A stretch of 25,004 bases of DNA from CALVXC01 sp036636255 (GTDB lineage Bacteria > Bacillota_I > Bacilli_A > RF39 > UBA660), in contig JAVWOV010000004.1 of the NCBI GenBank assembly GCA_036636255.1, forward strand, positions 1 to 25,004. The letters are read 5' to 3'. The position numbers and the translations under genes are program-made. The notes under the pieces are model-generated. The model was not told where the DNA came from and did not search any database. It saw only the letters and a program-made list of their open reading frames with translations. Positions 15,970 to 23,442 of the stretch are shown piece by piece (position 1 is the first letter of the stretch; each line of letters begins with the position of its first letter).

Positions 15970-17322
15970 TCATCTCCCGATTATATCTAATATTATTTTC
16001 TTATCAGCAAATTCTATTTTTTCTTTACCAATAACTTGGTACTTTTCATGTCCTTTACCAAGTATTAATAGTATATCATCTTTTTGTAGTTTTTGTATAC
16101 CCTTATTAATAGCATTTTGTCTATTTATAACAATTTCGTAATTTTTTTTGTCAAGTTTTTGTATCATATCTGCTATTATTTGTTGAGGCTCTTCAGTACG
16201 TGGATTATCACTTGTAAATATTACATAATCCGACAGATTACTAGCTATTAATCCCATAATAGGACGTTTTTCTTTATCTCTTTCACCACCACAACCAATA
16301 ACTGTGTAAATATTTTGATAATTTAGAGCTTTTACAGTTCTTAAAATATTATCAGTAGCATCAGGAGTATGTGCATAATCTATTATTATCATGCATTTTT
16401 TATACTCTATTTTTTCCATACGTCCTATTGGTGGATTTAATATTTCAATTATAGGTTTTATTTTTTCCATACTTATATTCATTTTATGAAGACATACTAT
16501 GGTTAACAACATATTATAAATATTATGCTTACCATTTAAATTCATTTTAAATTCATAAATAGTTTGTTTATTTTTGACACGAAATATTGTTTGTTTTTTA
16601 CTAGCTATATAGGATATTATTTGATAATCACTTGGAGTAAAACCATAAGTTATACTATTATTTTTTAAAAAATATTTTTTATAATCATCATCATTATTCA
16701 CAATTGTTTGACCATTTTCTTTTATTTTATGAAATAGTTTTTGTTTAGCAAGAGCATAATTATCCATGGTTTTATGATAATCTTGATGTTCTTTTGTTAA
16801 ATTAGTAAAAAGCGCCATATCATATACCAAGCTATCTACCCGGCGCATGGCAAGAGCATGACTACTAACTTCCATAACGACATATTGATAATTTTTACTA
16901 GCACATTCACTTAATAATTCATACAAATCTAAGATGTCAGGCGTAGTATTAGCCAAGTCTTTTATTTTTTTATCTAAATAAAAACCAATAGTTCCAATAT
17001 AAGCACATTTTATATTTAACTTATTTAATGCTTCATATATTAAAAAACATGTAGTTGTTTTCCCATTGGTTCCAGTTACACCAATAAGATGAAGATCTTT
17101 TATTTTTTCATAATAATTATCTTTTAAATAATTGATTAAATATTCTCGAGTATCAGGTACAATTATGGTCTTAACATCATAGAGACCAGTTTGAGCAACT
17201 ACCTTAGTAGCGCCATTTTGAATCGCCTTAATTATATAGTCATGACCGTCTTTATTATTACCTTTAATAGCGACAAATATATCACCTTGTTTTATTTTTC
17301 TTGAATCAGTTTGAATGTTCAA
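15970..17322 (-). CDS. murE: UDP-MurNAc-tripeptide synthetase MurE (meso-DAP type motif)
   Basis: MurE adds the third residue of the peptidoglycan stem. From the TTG start the protein is 450 aa: N-terminal TDSRKIKQGDIFVA for UDP binding, P-loop GTNGKTT (84-90), VMEVSSHALAMRR, FTNLTKEHQDYH, central domain, and a C-terminal domain with IIDYAHTPDA. The diagnostic DNPR motif (372-375) is present, which in known MurE enzymes recognises meso-diaminopimelate. I chose TTG at 17320-17322 because GAGGTGA stands 6 nt ahead; the ATG 36 bp upstream has no ribosome site. The start and ribosome site lie in a hairpin. It is next to a second murE-like gene. Confidence 0.93.
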   Translation of the reverse strand: MNIQTDSRKIKQGDIFVAIKGNNKDGHDYIIKAIQNGATKVVAQTGLYDVKTIIVPDTREYLINYLKDNYYEKIKDLHLIGVTGTNGKTTTCFLIYEALNKLNIKCAYIGTIGFYLDKKIKDLANTTPDILDLYELLSECASKNYQYVVMEVSSHALAMRRVDSLVYDMALFTNLTKEHQDYHKTMDNYALAKQKLFHKIKENGQTIVNNDDDYKKYFLKNNSITYGFTPSDYQIISYIASKKQTIFRVKNKQTIYEFKMNLNGKHNIYNMLLTIVCLHKMNISMEKIKPIIEILNPPIGRMEKIEYKKCMIIIDYAHTPDATDNILRTVKALNYQNIYTVIGCGGERDKEKRPIMGLIASNLSDYVIFTSDNPRTEEPQQIIADMIQKLDKKNYEIVINRQNAINKGIQKLQKDDILLILGKGHEKYQVIGKEKIEFADKKIILDIIGR

Positions 17323-17370
17323 AAAAATCACCTCAATGTATTTTATGATAATACACATTGTGGGTGATTT
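17321..17370 (-). terminator. hairpin plus T-run between the two murE genes, covering the second gene's ribosome site
   Basis: Minus strand: AAATCACC pairs with GGTGATTT (8 bp) and CAATGT with ACATTG (6 bp), separated by a small asymmetric bulge, with a loop of about 15 nt, then more T residues. It has the form of a Rho-independent terminator just after the upstream murE stop. The descending arm contains the GAGGTGA ribosome site of the downstream murE, and the TTG start is directly after it, so folding would both terminate and hide the site. Confidence 0.55.
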
Positions 17371-17373
17371 ATT

Positions 17374-18744
17374 CTATTTATTAATTGTATCTAAGTATTC
17401 AATTACTATTTTTTTATCATTAAAAGGAATAATTTTGTTACCATAGATAATTGTTTCTTCATGACCCTTTCCTAATATTAATAATACATCATTTGTTTGT
17501 AATAAATTAATACCCTTTATAATTGCCTGCTTACGATCCAAACAAATTTCGTAATTATTATTTTCTAAACCTTCAATCATATCATTTACAATATTTTGAG
17601 GATTTTCGTTATGAGGGTCATCAATAGTAATAATAACACTTTTACACAAATCAGTTACAAGCTTTGTCATAATCGGCCTTTTTAAACGATCACGATCACC
17701 AGTACATCCATATACCACGTAAATATTACCGAGAGTTATTTCTTTAACAGTAGTAATAATATTAGAAAATGCATCAGTTGTATGAGCATAATCAATAATA
17801 ATACTATTATTGTTATAAGGCACTAAATCAAGACGTCCAGGAGGGGTCGAAAGATTTTTTAATGACTTCTTTATATATTTTTCTTTTAAATTTAATTGAT
17901 CCATTATAATAATTACTATTATAAGATTATATATATTATATTTACCAATAATTGGTACGGTTATATGATGACTTTTTTGTTGATATTCATACGTAAATTT
18001 TAAATGATCTTTATTAGTCTCATAATTAACTATATGATAGTCTCCACCATTAAAACCGTAGGTTATATTGTGATTTTTTTCTAATAGAAAATAATCTTTA
18101 TATTGGTCATCATAATTGACAATAGCATGTCCTGCTGGCTTTAATTTGTAAAATAGTCTTTGTTTAGCCAAGGCATAATTACCCATCGTTTTATGATAAT
18201 CTAAATGATCTTGAGTAAGATTAGTAAATACTACATAATCAAAAGTTAGTGTTTCGATTCGTCGATAACTTAATCCTTGACTACTCACTTCTAATATTAT
18301 ATGACGATAGCCTTGATCATATGCCGTAGTTATCATGTCATATGTTTCTGTTATTTCGCAACTTGTATTTGGTAAACTACATATTTTTTTATCTAAGTAA
18401 AAACCAATTGTACCAATATAAGCACATTTTATATTTAAGTTATTTAGAGCTTGATAACAAAAAAAAGCTGCTGTTGATTTGCCATTAGTCCCAGTTATAC
18501 CAATAATAGTCATTTTACTTAAACAACTTTTATAATTATCTAATAAATATTTTTCTAAATATGCTCTTGTATCCGGAACTATTTTTGTATCAATTGAATA
18601 TTCACCAAATTCAGCTATTATTTTAGAAGCACCGGAATTTATTGCTTGTTTAATATAATCGTGTCCATCACTACTAATACCTCTTAAAGCTATAAAGATA
18701 TCTCCTTTGGTTACTTTTCTTGAATCTGATTTTATGTTTATCAT
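17374..18744 (-). CDS. MurE-like ligase paralogue with altered third-residue motif
   Basis: 456 aa, a complete Mur ligase in tandem with murE and clearly a paralogue. N-terminal SDSRKVTKGDIFIAL, P-loop GTNGKST near residues 88-94, FTNLTQDHLDYHKTMGNYA, C-terminal IIDYAHTTDAFSNI. Differences from its neighbour: the EVSSHAL motif is EVSSQGL, and the DNPR motif is DDPH (375-378), so the Arg that binds meso-DAP is His. Its substrate may therefore be another amino acid, or it may be a non-canonical ligase; this is inference. ATG has GAGGTG 4-5 nt ahead. A region encoding a CAYIGTIGFYLDKK motif is nearly identical in DNA to the neighbour. Confidence 0.88.
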   Translation of the reverse strand: MINIKSDSRKVTKGDIFIALRGISSDGHDYIKQAINSGASKIIAEFGEYSIDTKIVPDTRAYLEKYLLDNYKSCLSKMTIIGITGTNGKSTAAFFCYQALNNLNIKCAYIGTIGFYLDKKICSLPNTSCEITETYDMITTAYDQGYRHIILEVSSQGLSYRRIETLTFDYVVFTNLTQDHLDYHKTMGNYALAKQRLFYKLKPAGHAIVNYDDQYKDYFLLEKNHNITYGFNGGDYHIVNYETNKDHLKFTYEYQQKSHHITVPIIGKYNIYNLIIVIIIMDQLNLKEKYIKKSLKNLSTPPGRLDLVPYNNNSIIIDYAHTTDAFSNIITTVKEITLGNIYVVYGCTGDRDRLKRPIMTKLVTDLCKSVIITIDDPHNENPQNIVNDMIEGLENNNYEICLDRKQAIIKGINLLQTNDVLLILGKGHEETIIYGNKIIPFNDKKIVIEYLDTINK

Positions 18745-18763
18745 TAGTCACCTCGTTGTTTAT

Positions 18764-18792
18764 ATTTTACTATAGTTTATTAATAAAAACAA
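18764..18792 (-). promoter_or_regulatory. possible promoter of the murE-murE-mraY unit
   Basis: Minus strand TTGTTT (18787-18792), 17-bp spacer, TAAAAT (18764-18769). Both boxes deviate from consensus at one or two bases. Transcription would start about 13 nt before the GAGGTG ribosome site. No convincing terminator lies between clpB and this point, so read-through from clpB is possible. Confidence 0.4.
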
Positions 18793-18853
18793 TGATTTTT
18801 ATTTTTTTTATTTGGTTTGACACTTTTTATTTACTAAATTAATTATCTTTTAC

Positions 18854-20956
18854 TTAATTAATAGTAAAATTTTGATTTTTTATATCGATTTTTATTTTAT
18901 CATTTGGCTTAATAATTTCTCTTATTAATGATGTAGCTATTAAAGTTTCTATTTGTTTTGTTACATAACGTCTAATGGGTCTAGCACCATATTTTACGTC
19001 ATATGCTTCCTTTATTATTTTTTCCTTTGCTTGATTAGTTAAAATTATCTTTATATTTTTATCTTTTAAACGAATTTGAATTTCCTCTATTATTTTATCC
19101 AAAATTGCATATATTGTATTTTCTGACAAAGAATTAAAAATTACTATTTCATCTATTCTATTTAAAAATTCTGGTTTAAATGTTTGCTTAAGTTCATTTT
19201 GAATTAGTTGTTCATTATTATTGTTAGCTAAAATATATTCACTACCAAGATTTGAAGTCATTATAATTATAGTGTTTTTAAAATCAACAGTTCGACCTTG
19301 AGCATCTGTTATACGCCCATCATCTAAAATTTGTAAAAGAACATTAAATATCGAAGAATGAGCTTTTTCTATTTCATCAAATAATACTATACTATAAGGA
19401 TTCCTTCTAACCGCCTCCGTTAATTGCCCGCCTTCATCATAACCAACATATCCTGGTGGTGAACCAATTAATCTTGACACACAATGACTTTCCATATATT
19501 CACTCATATCAATTCTAACCATGTGTTTTTCATCACCAAATAGTTCACTTGCTAATGATTTGGCTACTTCTGTTTTCCCAACACCAGTTGGCCCAAGAAA
19601 AATAAATGAACCAATAGGTTTAGTAGGATCTTTTATACCTGAACGTGATCTTATTATAGCATCGCTAACCAAGGTTAAAGCTTCATCTTGCCCTTTTACT
19701 CTTTTTTGCAAATTACTCTTTAAATTTAATAGTTTTTCTTTTTCTCCACTTACTAACCTTTGAATAGGTATATTTGTCCATTTGGAAATTATGGACGCTA
19801 TATCATCTTCATTAACAATATCACTTAATATTTTAGGCTTATCTGACTGTTTTATTAAAGCTAATTCTTGTTTTAATTTTGGAATAGTTCCATGTTTTAA
19901 TTGAGCAGCTCTTTCCAAATCATAATTGTTAGTAGCCGTTTCTAAACTAAAATTAGCAGCTTCTATTTCACTCTTTTTACTATTTATTTTATTATTAATA
20001 CTTTTCTCTATTTCCCATTCATTTCTTAATTTTGCTTCATCATTTTTCAATTTTTGAATTTTTTCTTTTATTTCTATTACTCTCTTTTTAGATGATTCAT
20101 CTTTCTCTTTTTTTAATGCTTCTTGTTCTATTTCTAATTGCATTATTTTTCTAGTTAAATTGTCAATATTAGCAGGTACAGAATCTATTTGAACTTTTAT
20201 AGTAGCACATGCTTCATCTATTAAATCAATAGCTTTATCTGGTAAAAAACGATCAGTTATATAGCGGTCTGATAACTTAGTAGCCGCTATTATGGCACTA
20301 TCTTTTATAGTTACACCATGATATACTTCAAATTTTGCTTTTAATCCTCTTAATATAGTAATAGTATCTATTACAGTTGGTTCCTTGATTATTACTTTTT
20401 GAAACCGGCGTTCTAAAGCACCATCTTTTTCAATATATTTACGATATTCATTTAAGGTAGTTGCACCTATACAAAGAATTTCCCCACGGGCTAACATAGG
20501 TTTTAGCATATTACCCGCATCCACTGCCCCTAAAGCTCCTGCTCCAACAATCATATGAATTTCATCAATAAATAAAATTATTTTGCCATCAGAGTCTTTT
20601 ATTTCTTTTAAAACGCTTTTAAGTCTTTCTTCAAATTCACCACGATACTTAGCACCAGCTATTAAAGCACCTATATCTAATTCCCAAATTGTTTTGTTTT
20701 TTAAACTATTAGGAACGTCGCCTTTAACTATACGCCAAGCTAACCCTTCAACAATAGCTGTTTTACCAACACCAGCTTGACCTATTAATACTGGATTATT
20801 TTTTGTTTTTCGTGATAAAATTCTAGTTACATTTCTAATTTCTTCATCACGACCAATAACAGGATCAATTTTACCATCTTTAACACTTGTAACTATATTT
20901 CGACCAAATTTTTCTAATACATTTTCTAAATTTTGATCATTATATTTTGATTCCAT
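18854..20956 (-). CDS. clpB: disaggregase ClpB lacking the N-terminal domain
   Basis: ClpB rescues aggregated proteins together with DnaK. The 700-aa protein begins directly ahead of AAA-1 (DPVIGRDEEI at 31-40), so the roughly 150-residue Clp_N domain is absent; full ClpB is about 860 aa. Walker A1 GQAGVGKT is at 59-66, with LFIDEIH near 126. The middle coiled-coil domain is present (about 275-380, with LEIEQEALKKEKDESS), which separates ClpB from ClpC. Walker A2 GPTGVGKT is near 455, followed by VLFDEIEKAH and the sensor-2 motif GARPIRR. An in-frame TAG six codons upstream rules out a longer protein. No good Shine-Dalgarno is visible. A CIRCE/HrcA operator lies about 580 bp upstream. Confidence 0.93.
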   Translation of the reverse strand: MESKYNDQNLENVLEKFGRNIVTSVKDGKIDPVIGRDEEIRNVTRILSRKTKNNPVLIGQAGVGKTAIVEGLAWRIVKGDVPNSLKNKTIWELDIGALIAGAKYRGEFEERLKSVLKEIKDSDGKIILFIDEIHMIVGAGALGAVDAGNMLKPMLARGEILCIGATTLNEYRKYIEKDGALERRFQKVIIKEPTVIDTITILRGLKAKFEVYHGVTIKDSAIIAATKLSDRYITDRFLPDKAIDLIDEACATIKVQIDSVPANIDNLTRKIMQLEIEQEALKKEKDESSKKRVIEIKEKIQKLKNDEAKLRNEWEIEKSINNKINSKKSEIEAANFSLETATNNYDLERAAQLKHGTIPKLKQELALIKQSDKPKILSDIVNEDDIASIISKWTNIPIQRLVSGEKEKLLNLKSNLQKRVKGQDEALTLVSDAIIRSRSGIKDPTKPIGSFIFLGPTGVGKTEVAKSLASELFGDEKHMVRIDMSEYMESHCVSRLIGSPPGYVGYDEGGQLTEAVRRNPYSIVLFDEIEKAHSSIFNVLLQILDDGRITDAQGRTVDFKNTIIIMTSNLGSEYILANNNNEQLIQNELKQTFKPEFLNRIDEIVIFNSLSENTIYAILDKIIEEIQIRLKDKNIKIILTNQAKEKIIKEAYDVKYGARPIRRYVTKQIETLIATSLIREIIKPNDKIKIDIKNQNFTIN

Positions 20957-21060
20957 ATTATCACATATAATCTAATTGTGATCTAAATGACCTATATTAG
21001 ATCCCTTTCCTTTATCTTTTTACATATAACTTTTTAACAATTTGCAATTGATGTTTAACA

Positions 21061-21300
21061 AACAAAATCGAATCTCATACTAGTAACATGGTAAAACATG
21101 GTTTTGATAATTTAAGATATTTCTTAAAGAACTAAGATGAATATGTTTTTATACATGAACCTATATTTACAGAATTCTACTATTAAAAATGTTCTAAAGG
21201 TACATATCTTAGAGTTGCACTAACACATGATATTAAAAAACTTATCAACATTATTTATAAATTATAATCTGAAAACATCAAAATTGATATACTAAATTAA
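21061..21300 (+). pseudogene. IS110-family transposase C-terminal fragment, degraded
   Basis: One plus-strand frame, interrupted only by TAA stops at 21133, 21184, 21265 and 21298, reads SNMVKHGFDNLRYFL, then DEYVFIHEPIFTEFYY, then KCSKGTYLRVALTHDIKKLI and NIIYKL. This is the C-terminal pattern of IS110/IS116/IS902 transposases (Transposase_20): x-M-V-K-x-G-x-x-x-L-R-Y, then F-x-x-Y-Y-x-K-x-x-G, then Y-x-V-A-L-x-H-x-x-K-K-L. The N-terminal DEDD catalytic part is gone. It fills the space between the CIRCE promoter and clpB, in the opposite direction to clpB. Recognition is by eye. Confidence 0.6.
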
Positions 21301-21530
21301 ACTAATATTTGCTGGTTATTTCTTTTTCATAAAAGGAGTAACGTCTGTCTGGCAAGACATATAATTTGATTTGTAAATGGTGATTATAAATTAACAAAAG
21401 GATGAATTAATTTTTTTTTTGCATATAATAATTTATTTTTATCAAAAATTGTTACTTTTTCCTTAACTTCTGATAATTAATCACTCCTCTTTTATTTTGA
21501 ACTTTTTTTATAAAACTAATCATTTTTTAC

Positions 21531-21559
21531 ATTATAACACCTTTAATAGCACTCGTCAA
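21531..21559 (-). promoter_or_regulatory. sigma-A-type promoter inside the CIRCE element
   Basis: Minus strand TTGACG (21554-21559), 17-bp spacer, TATAAT (21531-21536): one base from a perfect consensus promoter. Transcription would start near 21524 and proceed toward clpB. An AGAGGAG ribosome-like site about 35 nt downstream is followed by no usable start codon, so the gene that once followed it is lost or was displaced. Confidence 0.8.
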
Positions 21560-21580
21560 GAGTGAGTGCTATTAAAGGTG
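21538..21580 (-). promoter_or_regulatory. CIRCE operator (HrcA binding site)
   Basis: A perfect 17-bp inverted repeat with a 9-bp spacer: CACCTTTAATAGCACTC and its complement. The core AGCACTC-N9-GAGTGCT is identical to the CIRCE consensus used by the HrcA repressor; the outermost consensus T is an A. It overlaps the -35 and spacer of a near-perfect promoter facing clpB, as expected for repression, and clpB is a known CIRCE target in several low-GC Gram-positives and mycoplasmas. It also overlaps the last eight codons and the stop of the amidoligase gene. Confidence 0.9.
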
Positions 21581-22530
21581 AACTTTTGTACTGGTTTATC
21601 ATGAAAACATGAACCCATTTTTAAATATTGTTTTAAGAAATACATTTTATCTAATTTATTATCAAAAATCATTTCGGATAACTCCAACGCTTCCTCTAAA
21701 TTTTCTTCATTATATCGTTTAAATTCATAAGCTTTTTGATCATATAAAGCCATTTTTTGTTCTATTTTGTCATAATTAAATTGCTTACTTTTACAGTATA
21801 AAAACAATTTACTAAAAAAATTTATATTGTTTTGAATAATAATTTCTTCGATTGAACCGTTGGGACTTCTTAGTTCGACGGTATTATCTTTTTTTATTTT
21901 ATAATCATTTATATTATTAAAATTAATAGCTTGATGTTTTTTATTTTTAATTAAATCAATAAATGTTAAATAGTCTAATTTATTTAATTCTTTTAATTGA
22001 TTTTGTTTATTTATTATATAATGTAATTGTAAACTAATAGGTCCAGCAGTAGTTTCAATAAAGGGTCGTGGTTCTTTTTTAATACCATAACCAAATTTGA
22101 ATATTACTTTTTCATAAACTATCCATATTTTAACAAAATTAATCCACGACTGAACATCATTTCCTAAAATTTGACTTCCTAAATGAATATGACCACCTGA
22201 TTGAAAGTTTGCTTGAGCTCGATTATTTTTTAATATGGTACAAATTGTTTTTAATTCTTGCCATGTTTTTTTTTCGTCATAACAAATAGGTGAAATTATT
22301 TCACCTCCTAATAACAAATTATTATTATATATACTATTATCAATAGTTAATTGCCACTTTCTTATTTCTCTTATTTCATTTAATCTTAATTGGATAATAT
22401 TATACATAGCTTCTTCAAATTCTATTTCTATTCCAAAAGAAATATGGGAAGGAATATTTAATGTATTTCTTAAAGTGAAAGGTGCTTGATCTAATTCTTT
22501 TATTTCATGAATATTTAGATTTTGTAACAT
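21556..22530 (-). CDS. amidoligase-family enzyme (PF12224-like)
   Basis: 324 aa. The protein has the layout of the glutamine-synthetase/GCS-fold amidoligases: GIEIEFEE at 33-40, GGEIISP at 75-81, GGHIHLGS at 112-119 with His114 and His116, RPFIETTAGP at 155-164 and VELRSPNGS at 218-226. Family members are predicted to form amide or peptide bonds with ATP; substrate unknown. I chose ATG at 22528-22530, since an extended -10 promoter lies within the longer frame (starting 22590) and the leader has GGTGA ahead of this ATG. The last eight codons overlap the CIRCE repeat. There is no partner gene such as a gamma-glutamylcyclotransferase-like protein in view. Confidence 0.75.
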   Translation of the reverse strand: MLQNLNIHEIKELDQAPFTLRNTLNIPSHISFGIEIEFEEAMYNIIQLRLNEIREIRKWQLTIDNSIYNNNLLLGGEIISPICYDEKKTWQELKTICTILKNNRAQANFQSGGHIHLGSQILGNDVQSWINFVKIWIVYEKVIFKFGYGIKKEPRPFIETTAGPISLQLHYIINKQNQLKELNKLDYLTFIDLIKNKKHQAINFNNINDYKIKKDNTVELRSPNGSIEEIIIQNNINFFSKLFLYCKSKQFNYDKIEQKMALYDQKAYEFKRYNEENLEEALELSEMIFDNKLDKMYFLKQYLKMGSCFHDKPVQKFTFNSTHS

Positions 22531-22553
22531 TTTTTTCACCAACTTTAAGCTGT

Positions 22554-22582
22554 ATCTTAACATATTTATTTTTAAAAGTAAA
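22554..22582 (-). promoter_or_regulatory. promoter of the amidoligase gene
   Basis: Minus strand TTTACT (22577-22582), 17-bp spacer, TAAGAT (22554-22559) with TG one base ahead of the -10 (extended). The start would be near 22547, leaving about 17 nt of leader. This places the promoter inside the longest open frame and is the main reason for choosing the shorter start. Confidence 0.6.
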
Positions 22583-22629
22583 TAGCTCATCTTTTAATCG
22601 TAAAGAAAACTTTTAATTAAAATAAAAGT

Positions 22630-22680
22630 TTTCTTCCCCTCTTACACTACCGTACATACTGTTTGGTATACGACAATTTA
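22630..22680 (-). mobile_element. group II intron domain V-like fragment
   Basis: Minus strand: GTCGTATAC, a short loop, then GTATGTACGG and GTGTAAGAGG. This resembles the domain V and 3' end of bacterial group II introns, with the GTACGGT strand pairing to a GCCGTATAC-like strand. No intact maturase ORF exists between this and the related fragment at 23175-23232. Recognised from memory of such sequences; moderate to low confidence. Confidence 0.4.
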
Positions 22681-22866
22681 ATCTATAATAATATCTAATT
22701 TTAAATAATAGTCTAGTAAATTTACTAGGTCTTTTTTATTTGATTTTCCTTTAAATATTGTTTGTTCGAACACTCTAGTATGTGCAACTTGATGTTAATA
22801 TAAATATATAGACACAAAAGTGTGGACAACATGGTAAAATAAAACCAACTGAAAAAAAGTGCTAAA

Positions 22867-23010
22867 ATGGCTAAAGGTAAAACATATGATGAAAATTTTT
22901 AAAAATGATAATTGAGTTATATAATACTCAAAATAAACCAGCTTACCAAATAATACGTGAATATGACATTACTAATTCAGTATTATATAAGTGAATTAAA
23001 TAATATTGGA
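22867..23010 (+). pseudogene. IS3-family transposase orfA fragment, degraded
   Basis: Plus strand: an ATG opens MAKGKTYDENF, then a TAA and a one-base shift, after which MIIELYNTQNKPAYQII and REYDITNSVLYK continue in a new frame. This is the helix-turn-helix of IS3-type OrfA (A-x-G-K-x-Y-x-x-x-F, then E-Y-x-I-x-x-S-x-x-Y-K-W-I). The Trp expected after YK is TGA (22992-22994) and more stops follow. A TGTGGACA-like sequence just upstream (22821-22828) could be an insertion-sequence end. orfB is missing. Confidence 0.6.
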
Positions 23011-23174
23011 TCTAGGTCAAATATCTTTTCTAAAAGTTCCATGCTTGTTCTTCTCTTTCTATTATCATACATAAATTAACATCATTTATAAGATTATTAC
23101 TTAGTTACGCCAATTTTTCTTATTTCTTGTAACTTAATCTACTTGAATATTAGTAATTTAGAACTGCAAATTAT

Positions 23175-23232
23175 TCAGTCCTTCCTAGTATTACTAGTAC
23201 TAAGACCTCTGCTGACTTCTCATAATAAACCT
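23175..23232 (-). mobile_element. group II intron internal fragment
   Basis: Minus strand: ATGAGAAGTCAGCAGAGGTC followed by a short hairpin (GTACTAGTAATACTAG) and GAAGGACTGAATAA. This pattern, an AAGTCAGCAGAGGTC block and then GAAGGACTGAA, is one I associate with the sequence just ahead of the maturase ORF in Firmicutes group II introns. The same-strand domain V-like piece lies 500 bp further on, with an IS3 fragment and no maturase between. The rest of 22591-23465 is AT-rich and shows no intact gene. Confidence 0.4.
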
Positions 23233-23442
23233 TTTTGACCAATTTTAACAATGACTGTTTTAAAAATTTTGTACTTATTCGTTTATGAAAACTACCACAG
23301 TAAAACATTTAACTTCCCTCGTTTAATCACTTTCTTTAGCCATAATATCACTATTAATGCTTTGTTTTCTCCTAATACTTCGTTAACATCTATACGTATA
23401 GCAAACTTTGACCACTTAATTATATACTATAAACGACACACT

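Noticed and set aside
17323..17358. ATG start for murE at 17358
   Set aside because: It has no ribosome site and adds 12 residues before the conserved TDSRK; TTG at 17322 has GAGGTGA in good position.
18820..18860. Terminator after clpB (ATTAATTA / TAATTAAT inverted repeat)
   Set aside because: The stem is all A/T with no T-run following on the minus strand, so it does not qualify.
4400..23000. Use of genetic code 4 (TGA = Trp)
   Set aside because: Intact genes encode Trp with TGG, and yqfC, murE, rnhB and the amidoligase gene end at TGA with adjacent or overlapping starts, so TGA is a stop here.
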